A stretch of 64,000 nucleotides of DNA, taken from Arthrobacter sp. ZGTC412. GTDB taxonomy: Bacteria > Actinomycetota > Actinomycetes > Actinomycetales > Micrococcaceae. Made by a program: the position numbers and the translations under genes. The DNA is taken from the NCBI RefSeq assembly GCF_002929215.1, contig NZ_PJII01000006.1, positions 122,266 to 186,265 of the forward strand. The letters run 5' to 3'. Positions 56,854-64,000 of the stretch are shown piece by piece; the first letter of the stretch is position 1, and the number at the start of each line of letters is the position of its first letter. The notes under the pieces were generated by a model. That model saw nothing but the letters and a program-made list of their open reading frames with translations. It was not told the DNA's origin and searched no databases.

Positions 56854-57156
56854 TCAGCCGTCCCTGCGGCGGCTCTCCTCGACGCCTATCTCGTACCAGA
56901 AGATGGCAGATGGGTCCGGCGCCGGCGTATCAAGGTTCCGGTAAAGAGCGTCCAAAAGTCCTGCCAATTCACCGTCCAACATGCCGGAAGTGATCGCCTC
57001 CGGCCCCCGTGGATCGTTGAGAATCCTCAACAGTTGGGCATCCGTCATCGCCAGCTGTTGCCACTTCCCTGCGGCGAAGCCTTCCTGCTGCGTCTCCAGC
57101 GCGTGCTCGTTATATTTGGCCAGCGGCAAGGTCCGCTTCAGCCTTGAGGTCCGCAC
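56854..57156 (-). CDS. small cassette protein A, copy 2
   Basis: The start is uncertain. From GTG 57156 it is 100 residues and overlaps the membrane gene by 47 bases; an ATG near 57048 (MTDAQLLRILNDPRGPE) would give the conserved core only. The core DPRGPEAI, LLDALYRNLDTPAPD and FWYEIGVEESRRRDG matches copy 1 at 38727. Function unknown. Confidence 0.7.
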   Translation of the reverse strand: MRTSRLKRTLPLAKYNEHALETQQEGFAAGKWQQLAMTDAQLLRILNDPRGPEAITSGMLDGELAGLLDALYRNLDTPAPDPSAIFWYEIGVEESRRRDG

Positions 57157-57583
57157 CGCCGGACTCCTGCGCAGCTCCTTCCCCCGACGCCTTCAGGGAG
57201 CGCGACACGGCAACGCCGGCAGCGATCATGGCCAGCAGGCCGCCGATCCACCAGAACGTCCGCGGCGCGCTCGGGGCAGCCTCGACGGGAACGGTAGCCG
57301 TGACCTCGGCAGCGGTTTTCGGTCCAATCCGCCGTAAACGTTCCTGAACCTGCGGAGTGAGTGTCTCCACACCGCCGGCAAGCTCGTCAGCCAATCGGCG
57401 CAGAAGCGTTTGGAGGTGCGGTGATGCGCTTTCAATGCCGGTATCCAACCCTGCCACCGCTCTTTGCAACGCAGCCTGCACCCCAGGCGTGGCCCATTCC
57501 CTGCCCTTGGCCAAATGGGACATGAGGTTCTCGGAAAGACGGTGGACCTGCTCGGTTTCAGTCACATGTTCAGCCGTGCGCAT
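57110..57583 (-). CDS. cassette membrane protein B, copy 2
   Basis: A 157-residue protein from ATG 57583, after AGGAGG. It matches copy 1 (39052) along its length: EQVHRLSENLMSHLAKGREW, LDTGIESASPHLQTLLRRLA, then one membrane span (FWWIGGLLAMIAAGVAVSR). The linker differs most. Paired with cassette protein A as in copy 1. Confidence 0.82.
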   Translation of the reverse strand: MRTAEHVTETEQVHRLSENLMSHLAKGREWATPGVQAALQRAVAGLDTGIESASPHLQTLLRRLADELAGGVETLTPQVQERLRRIGPKTAAEVTATVPVEAAPSAPRTFWWIGGLLAMIAAGVAVSRSLKASGEGAAQESGGADLKAEADLAAGQI

Positions 57584-57834
57584 GGGTGCCTCCTGTGTGC
57601 GATGGATGCCCATAGCCTACGGCGGGGCAGCACCGGAGAAAATAGGCCGTAACGGAACCGTTCCACAACCTTGGAACAGGGCAAGGCGGGCCTCACGGGA
57701 TCGAAATACTGCGAATGCCGCGTAATGTGGCTGTCCCGTAAATTGTTCCAAAACCGGTGCCATGATTCCCCGTTACATGGGCAACTTTGGGTACGAGGTC
57801 AGCAGCGAAGAAATCCTGCTTCCCGGAGGCTGCA

Positions 57835-58476
57835 ATGAACCAGACCAGCAACGCAGACATCATGAAAGCCTTCAACAAGAACGCCCGCGTTTATGACCGG
57901 TGGATGACCTTTTTCGAGCGCTACATTGCCAATGGAGCCCGGGCCTGGGCCGTATCGAAGGCCCACGGGACGGTAGTCGAGATAGGGGTGGGTTCGGGTT
58001 TGAACCTTCCGCTGTACGGCCCGGAGGTGGAGCATGTGACCGGGTTCGACCTCTCCGAGAAGATGCTGTCCATCGCCCGCCGACGCGTAGCGGAAAAGCG
58101 AACTGCCCGCGTCGAGTTACATCACGGTGACGCGCAGACCCTGGACCTGCCGTCGGGAAGCGCGGACACCTTCATCTCCACTTTCACGTTCTGCACCATC
58201 CCCGATCCGCTGGCCGCCAGCCGTGAGGCCTACCGTGTACTCCGCCCGGGCGGAGTATTCGTCTTGACCGAGCACGGGCGCTCCACCCGTGCCCTGGCTC
58301 GCAGCATCATGCGGGCAATCGAACCGCTAATCATCCGCGTTAGCGCCGAACATATCACCCGTGATCCCGTGCCGTACCTGACGGGCGCGGGCTTCACCAT
58401 TACCGAAGTTCAGCGCGGCGGACCTGGCGGCATCGTCTTTCGGATACTTGCCCACAAGCAACCGCTCAGAGATTAA
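57835..58476 (+). CDS. class I SAM-dependent methyltransferase
   Basis: A 213-residue protein from ATG 57835 with CGGAGG upstream. The SAM motif I is VVEIGVGSGLNLPL, followed by GFDLSEKMLSIARRR, and LDLPSGSADTFISTFTFCTI is the motif of the UbiE/COQ5-like group. The substrate is unknown; phospholipid N-methylation is one possibility for this group. Confidence 0.88.
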   Translation: MNQTSNADIMKAFNKNARVYDRWMTFFERYIANGARAWAVSKAHGTVVEIGVGSGLNLPLYGPEVEHVTGFDLSEKMLSIARRRVAEKRTARVELHHGDAQTLDLPSGSADTFISTFTFCTIPDPLAASREAYRVLRPGGVFVLTEHGRSTRALARSIMRAIEPLIIRVSAEHITRDPVPYLTGAGFTITEVQRGGPGGIVFRILAHKQPLRD

Positions 58477-58509
58477 GAGCAAGGGGACGATCGGTGGTGG
58501 AGCGCCTGG

Positions 58510-58944
58510 TTATTGGTCGCGGCGGGCTCCACTTTCCGAATCGTCATCGGGGCGGGCTGGGGCGGCATCCTGGTCCCCAGGGGAGCCGTTGGCTTGGTCG
58601 GCTGCGGTGCGGTGATGGTGGGCTGTTCCGGCATCTCCGTAGTCGCCCTCGGCGTATTCACCACTTTCCTGCGCTTCAGCGTTAGTGTCTACCGATCCGG
58701 CATCTCCATAGTTACCCTCGGCGTATTCACCGCTTGCCTGCGCGTCAGGGCCAGCGTCTACCGATCCGGCATCTCCATAGTCACCCTCGGCGTATTCACC
58801 GCTCCCCCGCGCGTCAACGCGGGCGTCTACCGATCCGGCGTCTCCGTAGTCACCGGTTGCGTATTGTCCGCTATCAGCTTCCACAGCAGGATCCGGCGTG
58901 CTGATGTGACGTTCCCGGGGATCGGGCTCGTTGCTCTTCGACAT
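58510..58944 (-). CDS. hydrophilic protein with four 22-residue repeats
   Basis: A 144-residue acidic protein from ATG 58944 with AAAGGATC upstream. Four tandem units follow the form (S)GxYAxGDYGDAGSVDAxxxA; the second to fourth are almost the same (EYAEGDYGDAGSVDA, EYAEGNYGDAGSVDT, EYAEGDYGDAGTAHH). The rest is Asp/Ala/Pro-rich. It has no membrane segment, is probably disordered, and lies convergent to the methyltransferase gene. Confidence 0.65.
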   Translation of the reverse strand: MSKSNEPDPRERHISTPDPAVEADSGQYATGDYGDAGSVDARVDARGSGEYAEGDYGDAGSVDAGPDAQASGEYAEGNYGDAGSVDTNAEAQESGEYAEGDYGDAGTAHHHRTAADQANGSPGDQDAAPARPDDDSESGARRDQ

Positions 58945-59039
58945 CAGGGATCCTTTCTGGAAGAAGTGAGCCCCAGTAGCGTGTATGGAAATTTTATCCA
59001 TGATCAGTGCCTGGCGACAGTGCCCTGGCAGGCATGAAA

Positions 59040-59346
59040 GTCCTGAACTGGCTCACGCGTAGGGCGGGTCGACCGCCTCCATAAAATGGCCCGGGGCCTC
59101 ACTCCAGGCACGGAAAAGACTCGTCGCTGGGGGAATGACGGGCTTTCTGCAACCCGAGCATGCTGTCCTGCTGCTTGTCATCGTCGTGGAAGTTCTGCGT
59201 GGGGTTATTGTCGCCTCTTGTGGCTGATGTGATATAGGCGTACTTTTCTCCTACGGTGCTTCACCGGTACGGAGACCATTTCTCCGCAGCTTGCCGGGTC
59301 CGCACCACCAGTGCATCAGCGTTGATGCCACTGTAAGGAGGATCTT
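59040..59346. other. noncoding stretch
   Basis: About 300 bases before the small gene at 59347. Promoter presumed; no clear element. Confidence 0.35.
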
Positions 59347-59601
59347 ATGTGGGCAATCCCAGCCGGCACCTTGACTTCCAGCACACGGCCCCGCCGTTTG
59401 TCCGCGTTCGTCCACGAGACTCTGGCTCGGGCACATACCGTGGCCGTCCCGTTCAAAATCGGTGAAGCAGTCACCGGTGATGACCCCTTCAATGGCCGCA
59501 GGGAAGGCGTTGTCGCCGTCAAGAACGGCGTGTTTGTCGGGCTGCAGACGGCCGGGCAAATCTTCTTTTACGACTACCGACAAATAAGGCGCCTGGAATA
59601 G
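59347..59601 (+). CDS. small hypothetical protein
   Basis: An 84-residue protein from ATG 59347 with an excellent AAGGAGG site 6 bases upstream. Beta-rich C-terminal half (VVAVKNGVFVGLQTAGQIFF). No family is recognised. Confidence 0.6.
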   Translation: MWAIPAGTLTSSTRPRRLSAFVHETLARAHTVAVPFKIGEAVTGDDPFNGRREGVVAVKNGVFVGLQTAGQIFFYDYRQIRRLE

Positions 59602-59652
59602 CTGCCAGTCACTATCCCAGCCACCCGGTTAAGCCGCAGGAGCAAGATTGAC

Positions 59653-59849
59653 ATGTCCATTCCAACCCTGCCCAGCACTACCTGACCATCGCCGAAGTGG
59701 CCCAGGTACTGCGGGTATCAAAGATGACCGTCTATAGATTGGTTCACGCCCACGCCCTGGCGGCCATGCGGTTCGGCAACTCCTACCGCATCCCCGAAGA
59801 TGCAGTGGAAGAGTACGTCAGGAAGGCCGCCGCCCCGGCAGTCTCCTGA
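59653..59849 (+). pseudogene. frameshifted BldC/excisionase-like HTH gene
   Basis: AGGAGCA precedes ATG 59653, which reads MSIPTLPSTT-stop. In the next phase, from 59673, the sequence is a normal small HTH protein: HYLTIAEVAQVLRVSKMTVY, RLVHAHALAAMRFGNSYRIP, EDAVEEYV, stop at 59849. One base appears to be missing near 59670. It may be a real mutation or a sequence error. Confidence 0.7.
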
Positions 59850-59893
59850 CGCCAGTTCCTTGAGCGCCGCCTCGGCCGCCCTAGGGGCGGTTT

Positions 59894-60845
59894 TCAGGCG
59901 AGCAGGAACTCACACCAGAGCGGGTAGTGGTCCGAGATCCGCCAGGACACCTCGCTGCGGTTCAGCCCCGGGAAGACGTGCGGGATGAAGTCAAAGGACC
60001 CAGCCTGCTGCCCGTAGGCCAGGCCCTGAAGAAGCGATGTGCCGTCAGGTTCGGAGAACCAGGCGATCTGGTCGTAGAAGTGCTGCGTTCTGTCGTCGTC
60101 GAAGATGGTCCGCGGCACGGTGTTCAGTTCGGCCGGGGCCACAGACCGGTGGAGATAAACGCCTCGTAGAGCGGGTCCCCGATCCGGTGCAGGTTGAAGT
60201 CCCCCAGCACCATGAGGTTGGTGTTCCAGTCCTTGGGCCGGTCTGCCCAGTCCCGCATCCATGTGGCGAAGGCGGTGACCTCCGGCAACCGCTCGGCCGG
60301 GTTCTTGCCCCACAGCACATGGACGGACGCGAGAATGAAATTCGATCCCGGCCCGGGCGAAGCTGGCGGTGTACGGGGAACGGGCGAACTGACGCTGCAG
60401 GTCATCCCGGCCGGGGGCAGCACGATTTCCCCGACCAGGCCTGAGGGCGGGACCCTTGCGCTGCCGTAGAGGAACGCAAGGCGTTCACCGTTGCCGGCCG
60501 AACCCTCTGTGACGTCCGAGATGATGACCTGCCATCGCGGGCCGAGAGTGGCGAGCAGGCGCTTGAGGGCGTTGGGATTACGACGGGACTCCTGGACGGC
60601 GACGACGTCGAAGCGGGAGATCACCGCCGCCAGGCAGGAAATCGCGTGTCAGTCCCGCTTCGGGGACTCCCTGGGCCCGGCAACCCAATTGGAGGTCACG
60701 TCTCCCAGGGCGCGGATGTTCCAGGTCCCGACCAGAAGATTGGAATCCGACTTCACCAGAATGGTGCGCCGAGGGCCTCCCCCAGCCGGTCCAAGTCACT
60801 GGTCACTGCTTCCGGCGGCCGCTCAGTGCTGCTGGTGATATGCAT
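59894..60845 (-). pseudogene. decayed endonuclease/exonuclease/phosphatase-family gene
   Basis: Pieces of one EEP-fold protein lie in different phases: NLLVGTWNIRALGDVTSNW, then SPKRD followed by an in-frame TGA (60649-60651), FDVVAVQESRRNPNALKRLL, GSAGNGERLAFLYG, LQRQFARSPYTASFARAG, ILASVHVLWGKNPAERLPEV, LMVLGDFNLHRIGD, then a shift near 60134 to TIFDDDRTQHFYDQIAW and SDHYPLWCEF. Shifts are also implied near 60340, 60405 and 60770. Confidence 0.78.
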
Positions 60846-61424
60846 TTCCGCAATCCGATTCCCTAACCTCGCTCCAACGACGCGCGGGATGGGTGGGCTA
60901 TTCATGTCCTAGGAGCGGGAGACCTGGCCGCCGGGCTGGACATCGCATGGGGGGCGCGATGCCCAGCCGGCGCACTGACGGAAAATATGGGGGCCCAACT
61001 CCACAGCCAGATAAGAAGAGATTAACGCCTCCGCCTTGGGGAAAGCCTAGGAAGCTGCGCCCCCGGGAGCCCCAGGAAAATCCCAAGCGCTCGAGTCGGA
61101 TATTGAAACAGTGCGCGGGACAAGGGAAACTGCGGAATGCACAGCGCACGGTGATCGCCAACTGCTGAGCAGAGCTCCATCGAACCGCAGTAGCTCCATT
61201 CGATGTCGAAATCAGCAGTGTGTAGCATCTGGTTTGAAAGCCCGTCGGCCCCCCAATCGGCGGGCTTTCTTCGCGCCTAAAATGCCGGGTCGTGCCGGCG
61301 GAAGATCCTCCCTGAATTTGGCTCCCATCAGTCGCATTGGCTGCTCCGAAACTGATACCGCATGGTCGAATGGCCGTTGCACCCGCAGTTCGTCGAGCTT
61401 CGCCCAAGCAGAAGGACTACAAAT
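60846..61424. other. noncoding stretch with one hairpin
   Basis: About 580 bases. Only the hairpin at 61237-61268 stands out. Long minus-strand frames here look like shadows. Confidence 0.4.
61237..61268. terminator. hairpin terminator-like element
   Basis: AAAGCCCGTCGG and CGGCGGGCTTT pair around an 8- to 9-base loop and are followed by CTTCG. No gene ends just before it on the plus strand, so an unannotated short RNA is possible. Confidence 0.55.
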
Positions 61425-61706
61425 ATGAGCGCCGAGAACTACCCCAGGTTCTTGTCAGAGTGCATCATCAGGGACCCTGACAAGGAATCCGGTCTTCACG
61501 ACGACGAGATGTACGGGGTTTACTTGAGCTGGTGTGCCCTCAACGGAAAGCAACCGGCTCCCGATCACGCCTTTTGGGCTGCCATAACGGAACTCGGGCC
61601 CAGCAGGAACTACCACAAGGAGGGCCGCCACATTTGGCCCGGGCTCGCAATGAAGGGTCCCGCAGCGGTGGATTACATCCTGTCCAGCCAGCCCGGTCTG
61701 GTCTAA
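61425..61706 (+). CDS. small conserved hypothetical protein
   Basis: A 93-residue protein from ATG 61425 with GAAGGA upstream. It reads YPRFLSECIIRDPDKESGLH, YGVYLSWCALNGKQPAPDHA, which resembles the C-terminal winged-helix domain of phage primases (P4/D5 type) standing alone. I infer a nucleic-acid role only weakly. Confidence 0.6.
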   Translation: MSAENYPRFLSECIIRDPDKESGLHDDEMYGVYLSWCALNGKQPAPDHAFWAAITELGPSRNYHKEGRHIWPGLAMKGPAAVDYILSSQPGLV

Positions 61707-62405
61707 CCCGTCTTAGTTTCAGGGGCCCCTCTGGCACGCCGTGATACCTGCCCATATGCAGGGGGATTGATTTGAGGGGCCGACGGCGACTGGGGGTGTG
61801 AACCGTCTCTTGGATGGGTTCACATCGCCGCCGACCCGGCTACGCGCCACGCTACGCGCGGCAATTCCACGTTCCTTTAGCAAACGATATCCCGCTCCAA
61901 CTTTTGCTGTCACTAAGAGGGGGTACCCAATTTTCAAAGAGGGTCAGGGGCGGCGACCTGCTCCCGGCGTTCGTCGAATCGGAACACGACCGTCCGCCTT
62001 TCCTCTCGCAAGGAGCACTGACTTTGCGTCCAATAACCTGCATCGGACGAGGCCGGCCAGATTAGTATCGACAAACAGACAAGATTGCGGGGGACACTGG
62101 GTGGAAGGACCGAGCTTTGATTGATCCGTTACCGGCCGGGAAACCAACTTCTCTGGCGTCGTCCACGCGCCAGTCTCCCGTTCCCGTTCCTCCCACCAAA
62201 CCCGCGCCGGCGGCTGAAGTCGCGCCTTCCCGTGGCCGCGACCGCGAAAGACAACAGCTCATCCATGACCTGGCCGTTCCCGCAGCCAGCCGCCGCCCGC
62301 CGCTACCGTAGGCCGCTGTTCCCGCGGCGAACAAGCACGAAGCCCAAGCCTGGCCGGGCACCGTGGCTTCGGTAGGCTTGAGGCCGAGGCGCTTGGGGGA
62401 GTGTA
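61707..62405. other. noncoding stretch with an imperfect hairpin
   Basis: About 700 bases. Near 61778-61838 GTGAACC/GGTTCAC and CGACGGCGA/TCGCCGCCG form an imperfect stem with a bulge. No frame has family features. Confidence 0.4.
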
Positions 62406-62807
62406 TTGAAACCAATCTTGGTTGAGGGCGGTAAAGGCAGTGTGGTGCTTCAGGACGATGGGATTATTCATCTTCTCTGGCACCCTGCAGTTCGAATCGA
62501 GGCCACGGATGCCCGTGCAGCAATGGCGGCAGTGAATGCCCTTGCAGAAGGGTCGGAGTATCCAATGCTGGTCGATAGGACCGCCACTGAGTCCCTGAGC
62601 CGTCAGGCCCGCTCCGTTTTCGGCATCCGGTGTGCGGCCTCCCATATCGCGCTACTGGGCAGCAGCCCAGTCGATCGGATCCTTGCCAACTGGTCGCTCG
62701 GTGTGCAAAACCTGCCCTGCCCCACGCGCTTCTTCACCTCAAGGACAGAGGCCATGAAAGCTGCTTCAGATCCCCAGAAAACCCAATGCCTGAGCCGTCA
62801 ACGCTGA
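62406..62807 (+). CDS. DUF7793/STAS-like protein
   Basis: A 133-residue protein from TTG 62406. VEGGKGSVVLQDDGIIHLLW, ARAAMAAVNALAEG and YPMLVDRTATESLSRQARSV follow the pattern of SpoIIAA/STAS-like domains common in Arthrobacter. Such domains bind nucleotides or partner proteins. It overlaps the small membrane gene by 22 bases. Confidence 0.72.
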   Translation: MKPILVEGGKGSVVLQDDGIIHLLWHPAVRIEATDARAAMAAVNALAEGSEYPMLVDRTATESLSRQARSVFGIRCAASHIALLGSSPVDRILANWSLGVQNLPCPTRFFTSRTEAMKAASDPQKTQCLSRQR

Positions 62808-62959
62808 CCTACACACTTACCTACGTGGGCACCCTGGGACTGGCGTTCCTCATGTTCCTGGCCCAATTGGCCGCGTGCGGCATACTCCTAGCCGTCGCCG
62901 GAACCGCCAGACTAATCACCTCCATCTTGGCGCGGTCAGTGAGAGTGGTCCATGGGTAG
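62786..62959 (+). CDS. small membrane protein
   Basis: A 57-residue frame from ATG 62786 (MPEPSTLTYTLTYVGTLGLA) with one long hydrophobic stretch (LGLAFLMFLAQLAACGILLA) and a basic end. It overlaps the upstream gene and may be coupled to it. Confidence 0.4.
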   Translation: MPEPSTLTYTLTYVGTLGLAFLMFLAQLAACGILLAVAGTARLITSILARSVRVVHG

Positions 62960-63093
62960 CGGGCCAAAGGTCATGGAAGCTGTATGGGATGAATCCGCTC
63001 CGCGATAGCAGAAGCCAGCACCGTTGCTCGATCGAAGCAGAAGGAGAACCGGCTGGGGAAGTCGATCGGATACACCCGGGGTGAGACGGGCCT

Positions 63094-63306
63094 CTAAGCG
63101 CCCACGCCCGTTCCTTTCTCGCGGATAAAATCCTGATCCTCTAGGGAGAGCAGCATCTGGCCGTGTCCGTCAACTTCGACATGCCCCGCGGAATTCTGCT
63201 TAATCATGGCGGCGACAGTGCGCGGCACCGTCACACATCCCGGATTGTCCAAAAGCCATTGACGCGTCTGTGCATCAAGTCGGTCCCACTCGTCCTTCAG
63301 TGTCAT
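63094..63306 (-). CDS. small hypothetical protein
   Basis: A 70-residue protein from ATG 63306 (MTLKDEWDRLDAQTRQWLLD). It has a helical head and a beta tail (SAGHVEVDGHGQMLLSLEDQ). No family is recognised. Confidence 0.55.
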   Translation of the reverse strand: MTLKDEWDRLDAQTRQWLLDNPGCVTVPRTVAAMIKQNSAGHVEVDGHGQMLLSLEDQDFIREKGTGVGA

Positions 63307-63528
63307 CTCGTGCCTTCGCCCTTTCCCGTTTCCCCAGCAACCGGCCGCCCGGCCTTGGGATCCCGCTAAGAGTACGTCTCGGGTCAAAAGAAAAACAGGG
63401 CCCCTTCACTGACCACGACTACGACCACGGAATGCAGGTACTCCCCGCTCGTAATCCCCGGCGACCACGTGGTGGGCACCCCTGGAAACGCGTAAGGCAT
63501 GCGGGCTGTTCCGGGCCTAAACTCAGTC

Positions 63529-63771
63529 ATGGAGACGATCCCGGCGGTGATCCTGATTTTCGGTGCGGCTTTCGTCTGGATGGGATTGACGGTGTTCGTA
63601 CTCCGCCGGTTGCGGCGCCGCCGGAACGGGTCATCACTAGTGGCTTCAGCTTCCCCTCCCGCTGAGCCCAGCAGCAACCGTCTCCACAGGACCTGGCGCC
63701 GCATCCGCCCAGTTACGATTCAGGCCCCGGCGCGAGGGCGCAGATTGCGCGTCAGGCGGGTCCGCGGGTGA
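63529..63771 (+). CDS. small single-span membrane protein
   Basis: An 80-residue frame from ATG 63529 (METIPAVILIFGAAFVWMGL) with one span followed by a strongly basic tail (RRLRRRRNG). No family is recognised. Confidence 0.4.
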   Translation: METIPAVILIFGAAFVWMGLTVFVLRRLRRRRNGSSLVASASPPAEPSSNRLHRTWRRIRPVTIQAPARGRRLRVRRVRG

Positions 63772-63876
63772 AGACATGGCACTGGGGAGCCCTAGGTGGA
63801 AGGCCCTGCAAACGCCGGGCAGCTAACAATTCAATAGGCATCATCCGGTACAGGGTGATCAGTTCTTGGGAGCAGA

Positions 63877-64000
63877 CATGGATGCCGGGACCGTTCTCGG
63901 ATTCTTAGTGGGGTACTTTGCCGCCGTTGCTGGCGTGTTCCTCCTGTACTTCCCGGTCGTTGTCCTCTGCGTTGTGCTGCTGATCGCAGGTGGTGTTCTC
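63877..64000 (+). CDS. membrane protein (3' partial)
   Basis: ATG 63877 with GGGAG upstream opens a hydrophobic frame (MDAGTVLGFLVGYFAAVAGV; VVLCVVLLIAGGVL) that runs off the right edge. Only the first 41 residues are visible. Confidence 0.5.

Noticed and set aside
60898-61407. 169-residue minus-strand frame
   Set aside because: Composition of a shadow frame; it crosses a terminator-like hairpin and has no known motifs.

Overview
The window looks like a chromosomal stretch of a high-G+C actinomycete of the Arthrobacter/Pseudarthrobacter type. This is inferred from the housekeeping gene order (phoH-ybeY-hemolysin-era; hrcA-dnaJ-rsmE under a CIRCE element; DUF3097; lepA-hemW; PemK-like gene next to rpsT and holA), frequent GTG/TTG starts and start/stop-overlapping operons. 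No rRNA, tRNA or CRISPR array was recognised.

Region 1 (1-19.87 kb) is conserved core: an M13 metallopeptidase (5' end outside the window), an LCP cell-wall ligase, the phoH-ybeY-CNNM/CBS-era operon, a GerMN lipoprotein, the rsmE-dnaJ-hrcA heat-shock operon, DUF3097, DUF4870, a 2'-5' RNA ligase-like protein, hemW-lepA, a PemK/MazF-like protein, rpsT, holA and the C-terminal half of comEC. ComEC is cut exactly before its conserved ISGANC segment, and everything to the right is accessory or rearranged.

Region 2 (19.9-29.4 kb) has visibly lower G+C and reads as a defence/mobile island. It holds an HNH-like protein, a complete IS5-family element with CTAG target duplication inside an older gene remnant, a coupled NdpA/YejK-like plus RelA/SpoT-synthetase pair, and a HEXXH metallopeptidase plus MBL-fold hydrolase operon. 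None of these pairs has an obvious standard name.

Region 3 (29.4-38.7 kb) looks like a replicating or satellite element without a visible integrase. It has an iteron-like cluster of the octamer GTGCGACA with AT-rich spacers, a 57-nt degenerate tandem repeat whose units each carry a different small inverted repeat, an HTH gene, a P4/D5-type helicase-primase, a small-protein gene in tandem duplication, a repeat-rich VSR-like endonuclease, 2.1 kb of palindrome-dense noncoding DNA, and a 398-aa orphan.

Region 4 (38.7-49.5 kb) is a mosaic of small accessory genes: a two-gene cassette that recurs at 57 kb, a lipoprotein, a GH25-like secreted protein, a PadR-HAAS operon, a DUF6308/membrane/DUF6966 operon, HTH genes, DUF4238, DUF4062 and GIY-YIG proteins. 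Decayed second copies of three local sequences lie between 46.1 and 47.5 kb.

Region 5 (49.7-55.4 kb) is a nitro/nitrosative-stress cluster: tautomerase, LysR regulator, MFS exporter, flavohemoprotein and nitronate monooxygenase. Near-identical LysR-type boxes sit upstream of the regulator and of the monooxygenase, and an NsrR-like box lies upstream of the flavohemoprotein.

Region 6 (55.9-64 kb) holds stress-type small proteins (PRC/DUF2382, second copy of the cassette, methyltransferase, a protein of four 22-residue repeats, a DUF7793/STAS-like protein) and two decayed genes (frameshifted HTH; nuclease-fold pseudogene with several lesions).
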